A DNA stretch of 64,000 nt from Agrobacterium cucumeris (GTDB lineage: Bacteria > Pseudomonadota > Alphaproteobacteria > Rhizobiales > Rhizobiaceae). A model generated the notes under the pieces. That model did not search any database, was not told the DNA's origin, and was given only the letters and a program-made list of their open reading frames with translations. Below are positions 29,009-37,290 of this stretch, piece by piece (position 1 is the first letter of the stretch; each line of letters opens with the position of its first letter). The translations under genes and the position numbers were made by a program. The stretch lies in contig NZ_CP080387.1 in NCBI RefSeq assembly GCF_030036535.1, positions 2,352,501-2,416,500 on the forward strand, in the 5' to 3' direction.

Positions 29009-31726
29009 ATGGAACAAAGCCTTACGCGTTATATCTGGTCGCACACGAGGCGGCAGCAGCTTTTCATTCTGCTGATCGTGGCCCTGTCCATGATCCCCTA
29101 CTTCCTCGCCTTCGATCTGCCCAAGCAGATCGTCAACGGCCCCATTCAGGGGGATGGTTTCGAAGGGGCGAACGCAACACAGCTTTTCATGCATCTCACG
29201 GTCGATATCCCTTATTGGGGCACCGTGACCTTGTTCCCCGGGCTCGAACTCAACCGCATGTCGATGCTGATGGCGCTCAGCCTGACATTCCTTGCGCTTG
29301 TCGTCATCAACGGGCTTTTCAAATATTACATCAATACCTTCAAGGGCCGCCTTGGCGAACGGCTTCTCCGGCGTGTCCGCTTTGAACTGATCGACAGGAT
29401 CCTGCGCTTCCCACCCAGCCATTTCAAGCGGGTCAAGGGCGCTGAGATCTCCAGCATGGTGAAGGACGAGGTCGAGCCGCTAGGCGGCTTTACCGGCGAC
29501 GCCTTCGTGCAGCCAGCGCTTCTCGGCGGTCAGGCGCTCTCTGCTCTCTTCTTCATCCTCGTGCAGAATTTCTGGCTGGGTCTGATCGCTGCCTTCATGG
29601 CCGCCATTCAGGTCGGCATCATCCCCAAGATGCGCCGTCGCCTGATTGAACTCGGTCGCCAGCGGCAGTTGAGCGCCCGCCAGCTTGCCGGGCGCATCGG
29701 CGAGATGGTCGACGGCATCGGCACCATCCACGCCTATGATACGTCAAATTTCGAGCGCGCCGATGCTTCCCACCGGCTCGGCGACATCTTCAAGATCCGT
29801 TACGATCTCTACCAGTGGAAGTTTCTGGTCAAATTCATCAATAACTTCCTCGCGCAGCTTACGCCCTTCTTCTTTTATGCGCTTGGCGGTTATCTCACCC
29901 TCAAGGGCAGCCTCGATGTTGGCCAGCTGGTCGCCGTCATCAACGCCTACAAGGAATTGCCCGGACCGCTGAAGGAACTGATCGACTGGGATCAGGCACG
30001 TCAGGATGTGCAGGTGAAATACGAGCAGGTCTTCGAACAGTTCAATGCCCCGAACATGATCGAAGAGAACGTGCAGAAACTGTCGCCGGGAACCGTCGCA
30101 GCCATCACCGCACCGATCGTCATCACCAATCTGACACTGGAAGACGACAGCGGCAGCCGGCTTCTGGAGCAGGCATCGCTGAAGATCGAGCCGGGTGAAG
30201 TCATCGCCATCGTCGGCGGCGCGGGAGGCGAAGCGCTTGCGGATGCGATCGGCCGTACACTCTGGCCGGCCTCCGGCAAGATCAGCATCAATGATGTCGA
30301 CATACTGGAACTGCCGGAATCGCTGACGGGACGGCGCATCTCCTATGTCTCCTCGGACAGTTATTTTTTCCATGCCAGCCTGATGGACAATCTGCTCTAC
30401 GGCCTGAAACACGCCCCGCTGGCAAACAAGAACTATGAGGGTGCGGCTCTGGAACACCGCAAGTGGGAAATCCGCGAAGCCAAGATGGCTGGCAATCCGC
30501 TGATCGACATAAACAGCGAATGGATCGACTACGCTTCCAGCCCGTCCGGTGACGGCAAACCGGAAAATCTCATTCGGGCAATCCTGGCCGTGCTCGACAG
30601 CGTGGAACTGTCGCAGGATATCCTCGAGTTTGCACTGCGCTCGTCGATCGACCCCCTGACCGACCTGCATCTTGCCGCCCGCATCGTGGAACTGCGGCAT
30701 GTGCTGCGCGCCGAACTGGAAAAGGAGAACTTGAGCGGCCTCATCGCGCCTTTCGAGCTTGAGAGCTACAACAGCGAAGCGACGGTCGGCGAAAACCTGC
30801 TGTTCGGCACCATGCGGGACTCCTCCCAGACGATCCGGACCATCATCGAAAGCGATTATTTCCGCTCGCTGATGCGCGAAACCGGTCTTGTCAAAACCCT
30901 GTTCGAGATGGGTTACACGATCGCCGAAAACATCGTCGAAATCTTCGCCGATCTGCCGGGAGACCATCCCTTCTTCCAGCAGCTGACATTCATGACGCCC
31001 GATGACATTCCAGTCTATCAGCAGATGTTGCAGCGCCTGCAGGGCCGTGGTTTCGATGATGCCAATGAGAGCGAAAAACGCGCGATGCTGCGGCTGAGCT
31101 TCTTTTACATCGAGCCCCGGCAGCGTTTCGGCCTCTTGTCGCCGGAAATCATGAACAGGATCATCGAAGTCCGGCACATGTTCCATGAAAACCTGCCCGA
31201 CAGTCTGAAAAACATCATCGAAATCTACGATCCGACGAAATATATGAGCGCCACCAGTCTGCTGGACAATATTCTCTTCGGCAAGGTCAGCCATCGTTAT
31301 ACCGATGCCTCGCGGCGTATCACCCACATCGTCGCCGATGTCATGCGCAAGCAGGGCGTCTACGAGCGTGTTCTGGCGGTCGGCCTCGATTTCAACCTCG
31401 GTGCCGGCGGCAAGCGGCTTGGTCCGCTGCAGCGCCAGAAGCTCAATCTTGCCCGCGCGCTGATCCGCAAATCCGACTATTACGTCTTTAATCGCCCCCT
31501 TCCCGGCCTCGATCCCCGACAACAGGAGGAAATTGTCGAGCGGGTCATCACACTCCTGAAACAGAACAACAATAACCCGTCAATCATATGGGTTCTGTCG
31601 AATGCAACGCTCTCACGCATGTTCGGCCGGGTCATATTCGTCCACCAGGGACTAATCACCGCCGACGGAAGTTACGAGACTCTGGCGCAGGAAAACGGTA
31701 CATTCAAGGACATGGTCGCAACATAA
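29009..31726 (+). CDS. ABC exporter-like membrane protein with degenerate, expanded ATPase domain
   Basis: 905 aa. Residues 1-330 form an exporter-type membrane domain (TM helices near 17-36, 85-105, 170-200, 275-298, with the cytosolic RVRFELIDRILRFPPSHF loop). The ATPase domain from about 365 has lost its catalytic residues: Walker A position reads GGAGGEAL (403-410, no Lys), signature reads RLGPLQRQ (803-810), Walker B reads YYVFNR (824-829, no Asp-Glu), and the switch His is Ser864. Between Walker A and signature, about 390 residues carry three copies of the Q-loop/structurally-diverse motif: MDNLLYG (459), GENLLFG (594), LDNILFG (752). The D-loop PGLDPRQQ remains. Probably a pseudo-ATPase. 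It precedes the cNMP-binding gene by 43 bp. Confidence 0.85.
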   Translation: MEQSLTRYIWSHTRRQQLFILLIVALSMIPYFLAFDLPKQIVNGPIQGDGFEGANATQLFMHLTVDIPYWGTVTLFPGLELNRMSMLMALSLTFLALVVINGLFKYYINTFKGRLGERLLRRVRFELIDRILRFPPSHFKRVKGAEISSMVKDEVEPLGGFTGDAFVQPALLGGQALSALFFILVQNFWLGLIAAFMAAIQVGIIPKMRRRLIELGRQRQLSARQLAGRIGEMVDGIGTIHAYDTSNFERADASHRLGDIFKIRYDLYQWKFLVKFINNFLAQLTPFFFYALGGYLTLKGSLDVGQLVAVINAYKELPGPLKELIDWDQARQDVQVKYEQVFEQFNAPNMIEENVQKLSPGTVAAITAPIVITNLTLEDDSGSRLLEQASLKIEPGEVIAIVGGAGGEALADAIGRTLWPASGKISINDVDILELPESLTGRRISYVSSDSYFFHASLMDNLLYGLKHAPLANKNYEGAALEHRKWEIREAKMAGNPLIDINSEWIDYASSPSGDGKPENLIRAILAVLDSVELSQDILEFALRSSIDPLTDLHLAARIVELRHVLRAELEKENLSGLIAPFELESYNSEATVGENLLFGTMRDSSQTIRTIIESDYFRSLMRETGLVKTLFEMGYTIAENIVEIFADLPGDHPFFQQLTFMTPDDIPVYQQMLQRLQGRGFDDANESEKRAMLRLSFFYIEPRQRFGLLSPEIMNRIIEVRHMFHENLPDSLKNIIEIYDPTKYMSATSLLDNILFGKVSHRYTDASRRITHIVADVMRKQGVYERVLAVGLDFNLGAGGKRLGPLQRQKLNLARALIRKSDYYVFNRPLPGLDPRQQEEIVERVITLLKQNNNNPSIIWVLSNATLSRMFGRVIFVHQGLITADGSYETLAQENGTFKDMVAT

Positions 31727-31769
31727 GTCCAAGAACGTGGCCGAGGTGGAACAAGAATAGGGTAAGGCA

Positions 31770-32225
31770 ATGCTCTTCAAAGACGAAATTCAAATGCTGA
31801 AACGCGTCCCGTTTTTTTCGGAAATGGAACCGTCGAAGCTCAAACTACTCGCTTTTGCATCGGATCGGGTGTCCTATCATACGGGTGACGTGCTGTTCCG
31901 GCAGGGGGATGTCGGCGATGCGGCCTATGTGGTTCTGACCGGCAAGGTGGATGTTCTGGTCGATTCCCCATCAGGCACATTGAAAGTGGCGGAAATGACC
32001 GGCAACGCCATTGTCGGCGAAATCGCCATCCTCTGTGACAGCGTTAGAACCGCAACTGTGCGCGCCTCCACCAATGTCGAAGCCCTGCGGATCGGCAAGG
32101 AGCAGTTCTTCAAGCTCATGTCCGATTTCCCGGATATCACCATAAAAGTCATGCGCGTTCTTGCCGAACGCCTCACCCAGACGACGACGGAACTCAGCAA
32201 GGCGCGCGCAAGCGCCAGAACATGA
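31770..32225 (+). CDS. Single-domain cyclic-nucleotide-binding protein
   Basis: 151 aa, only a CRP-type cNMP-binding domain: LKRVPFFSEMEPSKLKLLA, then YHTGDVLFRQGDVGDAAYVVLTG and the phosphate-binding cassette GEIAILCDSVRTATVRA, with the Glu and Arg that hold the cyclic nucleotide both present, which supports cAMP binding. There is no DNA-binding domain; the C-terminus is a helix VMRVLAERLTQTTTELSKAR. It probably signals through protein contacts, perhaps to the ABC protein 43 bp upstream. Good ribosome site gggtaagg. Confidence 0.92.
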   Translation: MLFKDEIQMLKRVPFFSEMEPSKLKLLAFASDRVSYHTGDVLFRQGDVGDAAYVVLTGKVDVLVDSPSGTLKVAEMTGNAIVGEIAILCDSVRTATVRASTNVEALRIGKEQFFKLMSDFPDITIKVMRVLAERLTQTTTELSKARASART

Positions 32226-32322
32226 GCGGCAATTCCTTGCTACCCCGACGGGCGATATTAGAAAAATAAATGTCGCACCATTGCAATATAAATGAAATGC
32301 TGACTGAATAAGAGGTAAAGGC

Positions 32323-32342
32323 ATCCGCCAGAAAAGGCGGAT
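32323..32342 (+). repeat. Hairpin between the cNMP-binding and MBL genes
   Basis: ATCCGCC-AGAAAA-GGCGGAT, a perfect 7-bp stem followed by ATAAAAAT. It lacks a clean T-run; it may be a weak terminator or mRNA-processing structure in the 187-bp gap. Confidence 0.5.
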
Positions 32343-32412
32343 ATAAAAATCTGTAGAGACAACGGGCTTCATGGGGGAAGCGTGTAAGATTCCGTTGTTA
32401 TTGGGGTGTGTC

Positions 32413-33273
32413 ATGGCGTTCGATTCCGACACAGCAAGTCGGGAAAGTAATAGAAATTTTCGGGTAAAGATCTGGGGCGCGCGGGGAACGCTTCCTGTTT
32501 CAGGTGAAAACTTCCGAAAATATGGCGGCAATACCATCTGCATCGAAGTACGATGCGGAGATCATGTTCTTTTGTTCGATGCGGGGTCTGGGCTTCATCC
32601 CGCCGGTCTGGCGTTGCGGGCGGAAGGCATTACCAACGTCGATCTGTTCTTCTCGCACTGTCATTACGATCACATCGTCGGCTTCCCCTACTTCAAGCCG
32701 TTTTACAACAGCTGCAACGACGTCGCTATTTGGTCCGGTCACCTGGCAGGCATCATGACAACGCGGGAAATGCTCAAGGATTTCATGAGCCCACCCTGGT
32801 TCCCCGTGCCGCTGGAGGTTTGCTGCGCAAAAATGGTGACGCGGGACTTCATGCCCGGCGACACGCTCAACCCGCGCCCCGGCCTTTCAATCAGAACCGG
32901 AATGCTCAATCATCCCGGTAATGCCATCGGCTACAGGCTGGACTGGGAAGGAAAATCCCTCGCCATCATCACCGATACGGAGCATGAGCCGGGCAGCATC
33001 GACGAAACCGTGCTCGATCTGATCAGGGATGTCGATCTTTTCCTTTACGACGCCATGTTCACCGACGACGAAATGGGCCTTTATCGCGGTTATGGCCATT
33101 CGTCCTGGCAACAGGCGATCCGCCTTGCCAAACTGGCCGATGCAAAAAATGTCGGTTTCATACACCATGCCCCAAGTCGCAGCGACGAGGAGCTGGACAG
33201 TATCGAAAAACAGGCGAAAACCCAGTTCGGTGGCGCATTCGCTGCCATGGACGGCCAGATAATCGAACTCTGA
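32413..33273 (+). CDS. Metallo-beta-lactamase-fold hydrolase, possible cyclic-nucleotide phosphodiesterase
   Basis: 286 aa. KIWGARGTLPVSG, YGGNTICIEVRCG and LLFDAGSGLHPAG open an MBL fold of the PhnP/cyclic-phosphodiesterase-like type. The zinc motif is SHCHYDHIVG (HxHxDH), with further ligands in LNHPGNAIGY, IITDTEH and FIHHAPSRS. I choose ATG 32413 (MAFDSDTASRE) after ttgggg; an ATG at 32371 would add 14 residues. Set between a cNMP-binding protein and an adenylate cyclase, cAMP hydrolysis is an attractive but untested role; other phosphodiester or lactone substrates are equally compatible with the fold. Confidence 0.82.
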   Translation: MAFDSDTASRESNRNFRVKIWGARGTLPVSGENFRKYGGNTICIEVRCGDHVLLFDAGSGLHPAGLALRAEGITNVDLFFSHCHYDHIVGFPYFKPFYNSCNDVAIWSGHLAGIMTTREMLKDFMSPPWFPVPLEVCCAKMVTRDFMPGDTLNPRPGLSIRTGMLNHPGNAIGYRLDWEGKSLAIITDTEHEPGSIDETVLDLIRDVDLFLYDAMFTDDEMGLYRGYGHSSWQQAIRLAKLADAKNVGFIHHAPSRSDEELDSIEKQAKTQFGGAFAAMDGQIIEL

Positions 33274-33595
33274 TCGCGGTCACCGCAACCTCCTGGTCTC
33301 GGCGAAAGTTTGGGTGCCTGGCAGCGTCCCCAAGTCGCGATTGCAATCGTGCGTCCAGAAAATTTCCAATAAAATGCGCAGCGGTTTTATGTCCGGACGA
33401 TGCGTAAAACAAAAGGCGAGAGCATACCGAACGGCTCCTTTTTAAACAGGACATGCGCCGGCGACATTCGAACACGCACAATTGACCGTTGCCAGCCTTT
33501 TGCTCCACGATATTGCCACGAGATTCCCTGCACTAAGGACGTCACGGCTTATTAAATGATGATTCTGCGCTGAGCGACCACATGATGGGATTTGC
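33274..33595. other. 322-bp gap before the cyclase gene
   Basis: Contains a rhizobial-type repeat at 33380-33414 and otherwise no ORF or RNA element that I can support. A promoter for the cyclase is expected here, which would separate it from the three genes upstream. Confidence 0.5.
33380..33414. repeat. Candidate rhizobial intergenic repeat, copy B
   Basis: Begins AGCGGTTTTATGTCCGGA and continues CGATGCGTAAAACAAA; GTTTTA and TAAAAC are inverted around TCCGGA. It shares AGCGGTTTT and CCGGA spacing with copy A at 6899. Confidence 0.4.
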
Positions 33596-35290
33596 ATGAT
33601 CCGTTTCTTTTCGGAGACCAATTTGAGACGGGCCCGGATTTTATCCGGTCTCATCATATTTGCTTTTGTATTTTCCCATCTTTTCAATCACTCCCTTGCA
33701 CTCATCTCCATAGACACCGCCGAACGGGCCCGAAAATGGTTCAGCCTCATCTGGCTCAACCCCATCAGTAGCCTGCTTTTTTATGGCTCGGTTCTGGTGC
33801 ATGTCTGCCTTGTTCTGCGCTCGCTTTATCTGCGCAGAACATTGCGCATGCCGTTGCGCGAAGCGCTTCAGGTCATTTTCGGCCTGTCGATCCCGTTTCT
33901 GATCATCGGCCACGCCGTCAATATCCGCGTGTCGCATATGATTTATGGCATCGATGTCGGCTACTACTCGGTCATCCGCAGGCTGTGGATCAACAACCCG
34001 ATACAGGGCGCGTGGCAAAGCCTCGCCTTGATCGTCATCTGGGTCCACGGATGCATCGGCCTGTATTTCTGGCTACGTTACCGCGACTGGTACCCGCGCA
34101 TAGCCGGGCTGTTCATGACGGTGGCGGTGATGCTGCCGCTTCTGGCGCTGCTGGGCTTCAGCGATGCCGGCCGATGGCTGGCGGAGATCGACGAAAAATA
34201 TGCGCTTCCTCCGGGGCTCGTCGACAATACCATTCAAAAAGACGAGTTACCGCTGCAACGGGAAATGGAGACGCAGATTCGGTTCATCACCGGGACGGCG
34301 GAAACGTCGTTTATCGGCGCGGTAATGCTGGTTTTCGTCCTGCGCGGCGTGCGCAGCTGGCGGCAACGGTTGACGGCCATCGAAATCCGCTACGAACATG
34401 GCGCACAGGCGCGTGTGCCGGCCGGGCTGAGCATTCTGGAGGCCAGCCGGCTTGCGGGCATACCGCATTATTCGGTCTGCGGTGGCAAAGGGCGCTGCTC
34501 AACCTGTCGGGTCAAGATTCTGAACAGCAAAGGCCCGCTTCCGCCACCCGGAGACATAGAGCAAACCACATTGCGACGCATCCATGCCGATTCGGATGTG
34601 AGGCTCGGCTGTCAGCTACGCCCCACGAGCGATCTTGGTATCGCGCTTCTCGTTTCGCCGCCCCAGCAGAGCGACCTGCCGGTCGATGCGCAGCTGGCCC
34701 GCCCCGGCCGGGAAGAGGAAATCGCCATCCTCTTTTGCGATCTGCGTAACTTCACCACGCTGTCCGAGGCGAAGCTGCCCTATGATGTCGTCTTCCTCCT
34801 GAACCGTTATTTCACCATCGTCGGCCAGGCCGTCGAGCACGCGGGCGGCCATCTCGACAAGTTCATCGGCGATGGAGCCATGGCTCTTTTTGGACTTGGA
34901 GAGGACGAGGAACATGCCTGCCGCAATGCGATGAAGGCGGCCGCCACCATATTGCGCGATATCGCAATCTTGAACGAGGGGCTGGAGAAACAATTCGCCG
35001 TCCGTCTCGAAGTTGTGGTCGGCATTCACGCCGGCCCAAGCATCGTCGGTGTCATGGGATATGGCGCCGCAAAAACCCTGACGGCTATCGGCGATACCGT
35101 CAATGTCGCAAGCCGGCTCGAATCCAAGGCCAAGGAATTCGGCGCAGCCATCGTTGTTTCCGAACCGGCGCTAACGCAGGCAGGGCAGGATATCGCCGAC
35201 CTTCGCAGCGAACAGATCACCATCCGCGGACGGAACTCACAGATGAAAGTTTTCCTGCTCTCGAAGGAAGAGAGCGAACGTTATCTCTAG
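33596..35290 (+). CDS. Membrane-bound redox-type adenylate cyclase (CyaC-like): His-rich TM anchor, 2Fe-2S ferredoxin, class III cyclase
   Basis: 564 aa in three parts. Residues 1-250 form about six TM helices with His at 28, 32, 69, 106, 114 and 151, suitable for two b-hemes as in SdhC-like anchors. Residues 258-355 are a plant-type ferredoxin domain with Cys295, Cys301, Cys304 and Cys339 (CGGKGRCSTC and LGCQLRP). Residues 373-560 are a class III cyclase: metal Asp382 (FCDLRNFT) and Asp426 (DKFIGDGAMALFG), adenine-selecting Lys422, and transition-state Asn503/Arg507 (GDTVNVASRLE). All catalytic residues are intact. I recall a rhizobial CyaC with a quinone-responsive diheme anchor; this appears to be the same type. 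Confidence 0.9.
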   Translation: MIRFFSETNLRRARILSGLIIFAFVFSHLFNHSLALISIDTAERARKWFSLIWLNPISSLLFYGSVLVHVCLVLRSLYLRRTLRMPLREALQVIFGLSIPFLIIGHAVNIRVSHMIYGIDVGYYSVIRRLWINNPIQGAWQSLALIVIWVHGCIGLYFWLRYRDWYPRIAGLFMTVAVMLPLLALLGFSDAGRWLAEIDEKYALPPGLVDNTIQKDELPLQREMETQIRFITGTAETSFIGAVMLVFVLRGVRSWRQRLTAIEIRYEHGAQARVPAGLSILEASRLAGIPHYSVCGGKGRCSTCRVKILNSKGPLPPPGDIEQTTLRRIHADSDVRLGCQLRPTSDLGIALLVSPPQQSDLPVDAQLARPGREEEIAILFCDLRNFTTLSEAKLPYDVVFLLNRYFTIVGQAVEHAGGHLDKFIGDGAMALFGLGEDEEHACRNAMKAAATILRDIAILNEGLEKQFAVRLEVVVGIHAGPSIVGVMGYGAAKTLTAIGDTVNVASRLESKAKEFGAAIVVSEPALTQAGQDIADLRSEQITIRGRNSQMKVFLLSKEESERYL

Positions 35291-35327
35291 GACAAGGCCC
35301 GGGCGGTTGCTGTTTACCTGCGCAGGT

Positions 35328-35810
35328 TCAAATCTTGCGATAGAGAAAATAGCGGTCCCTTGGCACGCTTTCCGGCACCGGCAGCGGGTTCAGCAGGGGA
35401 TGCTCCAGCGGCAGACCGCTGACGGCGATGCCGCCTTTCGCCAGAACGCCCGCGGCAAGATCCGGCAACCACGTCAGTGTAACCGCGTCCTTTTCCGGAT
35501 AGCCCGTGCCGATATCGGCATGAACCATCGCCGCATCTGCACCGATGAAGGCAGGCGCGGTCTCCGAGATTTCACCAATAACAAGATCCTCAGGGGCCGG
35601 AACCGACGAGGCATGCGCACCCATGGCCCTGTCGAAAGCGATGATACGACGGCTGGGAAACAGTTCGTGCAGGTGATTGAAAGTGCGTCCGTTTCCGAGA
35701 CCGATTTCCATCAGTGCACCCTCTTCTGGCAGATCGAGATCAGCCGCGAGGTGGTTGAGAATATCCCGCTGCGCGGTCAACCGGCGAATAAAACTGTCCA
35801 GTCTGCTCAT
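35328..35810 (-). CDS. Class I SAM-dependent methyltransferase
   Basis: 160 aa small Rossmann methyltransferase. Motif I is LMEIGLGNGRTFNHL, followed by FPSRRIIAFDRAMGAH as the acidic strand, and LPDLAAGVLAKGGIAVSG as a later strand. No signal or extra domain. It lies 12 bp after the UDP-sugar dehydrogenase gene and is likely cotranscribed, so a sugar or small-molecule substrate is possible. Substrate unknown. Confidence 0.8.
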   Translation of the reverse strand: MSRLDSFIRRLTAQRDILNHLAADLDLPEEGALMEIGLGNGRTFNHLHELFPSRRIIAFDRAMGAHASSVPAPEDLVIGEISETAPAFIGADAAMVHADIGTGYPEKDAVTLTWLPDLAAGVLAKGGIAVSGLPLEHPLLNPLPVPESVPRDRYFLYRKI

Positions 35811-35822
35811 GGTCCGTCCGTA

Positions 35823-37163
35823 TCAGGCCTTGATGATGTGTTTTGCAGCAATATCTCGCCGCGCAAAGACATTTCGCGTGTCGATGATCAGCGGCGCCCA
35901 TTCACTGAGCGCGGCATAATCAACATTGTCATGGTCGGTCGCCACGAGAACGGCATCGAAAGCGCCGATCGTCCGACTGTCCCATGGCACCGATTTCATG
36001 CCCATTAGGTGGCTGTATTCCCGGGTTTTCGGGATTTCCGCCACATGCGGATCATAATAGGCGGCCTCGCCACCGCGCTCCTGGATAAGTTCGATGAGCT
36101 TCAGCGAGGGGCTTTCGCGAATGTCGGGCACGTTCTTCTTGTAGGCGAGACCGACAACCAGAACCTTCGAACGGCTGAGCGCCTTGCCGGAATGAATATC
36201 GAGCGCTTCCGCAACCCGCCCGACGACGTGACGGGGCATGCCGGTGTTGATTTCCCCGGCAAGCTCGATGAACCGCGTCGGCAATTCATATTCGCGTGAT
36301 TTCCAGGTGAGGTAGAACGGATCGATCGGTATGCAGTGGCCGCCAAGGCCCGGACCGGGATAAAACGGCATGAAACCAAAAGGCTTGGTTTTTGCCGCGT
36401 CGATCACTTCCCATATGTCGATGCCCATGGCCTCGTAGACGACCTTGAGTTCATTGACGAGCGCGATATTGACGGCACGGAAGACGTTTTCGGTGATTTT
36501 CACCGCCTCGGCCGTGGCGTTTGTCGAAACGGGCACGATCTTTTTGACAACCGATCCATAAAACGCGGCCATCAGTTTTCCAGCCGCTTCGCCATCACCG
36601 GCAACGACCTTCGGAATGGTCGAAGTCTCGAAATCACGATTGCCGGGATCTTCCCGCTCGGGCGAAAAGCCGATGAAGAAATCAACGCCGGAAACCAGCC
36701 CGCGGCTCTCCAGAATGGTCTTCACCACCCCATCGGTCGTGCCGGGATAGGTGGTCGATTCCAGAACCACGAGCTGCCCCTTGCGCAGATGCGCGGCAAT
36801 ATCCCGGCAGGTCTTTTCGACATAGGAAAGGTCCGGCTCGCGATATTTCGTCAGCGGCGTCGGCACACAGATGGCGATCACATCACATTCGGCCAGTCGG
36901 GCAAAATCGGCCGTCGCGACGAAGCCGTCGTCCTGCCTGACACTTGTCAGCACCTCATCGGATACCGCCTCGATATAGCTGCGGCCCGCATCGATCGCGG
37001 TAATTTTACCGGGGTCGATATCGAAACCGACGACCTTGAACCCGGCCTTGGCGACCGTCATGGCGAGCGGCAGGCCGACATAGCCAAGGCCGATCACACC
37101 CGCCTTGGCGGTTTTATTTTCGATGCTGGAAAGCAGGTTCTGGGAAATGTCAGAAAAAGTCAA
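35823..37163 (-). CDS. Nucleotide-sugar 6-dehydrogenase (UDP-GlcNAc/ManNAc type, WecC/WbpA/TviB group)
   Basis: 446 aa. Oxidises C6 of a UDP-HexNAc to a uronic acid in two NAD steps. NAD motif GVIGLGYVGLPLAMTVAKAG at about residue 22; catalytic Cys277 in GGHCIPIDPFYL; central VKITENVFRAVNIALVNEL helix; C-terminal UDP-binding domain with GLAYKKNVPDIRESPSLKL. The motif set and length favour UDP-N-acetyl sugars over UDP-glucose. Probable role in a surface polysaccharide containing an aminouronic acid, with the glycosyltransferases and deacetylase nearby. Confidence 0.92.
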   Translation of the reverse strand: MTFSDISQNLLSSIENKTAKAGVIGLGYVGLPLAMTVAKAGFKVVGFDIDPGKITAIDAGRSYIEAVSDEVLTSVRQDDGFVATADFARLAECDVIAICVPTPLTKYREPDLSYVEKTCRDIAAHLRKGQLVVLESTTYPGTTDGVVKTILESRGLVSGVDFFIGFSPEREDPGNRDFETSTIPKVVAGDGEAAGKLMAAFYGSVVKKIVPVSTNATAEAVKITENVFRAVNIALVNELKVVYEAMGIDIWEVIDAAKTKPFGFMPFYPGPGLGGHCIPIDPFYLTWKSREYELPTRFIELAGEINTGMPRHVVGRVAEALDIHSGKALSRSKVLVVGLAYKKNVPDIRESPSLKLIELIQERGGEAAYYDPHVAEIPKTREYSHLMGMKSVPWDSRTIGAFDAVLVATDHDNVDYAALSEWAPLIIDTRNVFARRDIAAKHIIKA

Positions 37164-37290
37164 AGCGTGTCACGCTCCGCGCATGTGCAAAAGATGCCTT
37201 TCAGTTGGGCAAGAATGGCCGGGCTGTCAAGGCTCGGCCCTTTCAAATTCCGGTTGACGCAGGAACCGCCGCCAACGCACAACCATCGGC

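Noticed and set aside
29744..31522. 592-codon minus-strand open frame inside the degenerate ABC gene
   Set aside because: I considered that this might be the true gene because the ABC motifs are lost, but the plus frame keeps TM helices, D-loop and conserved exporter layout, while the minus frame shows no domain.
35320..35340. GGTTCAAATCTTGC resembling a tRNA T-arm
   Set aside because: No acceptor stem, anticodon arm or CCA nearby; it is the 3' end of the methyltransferase gene.
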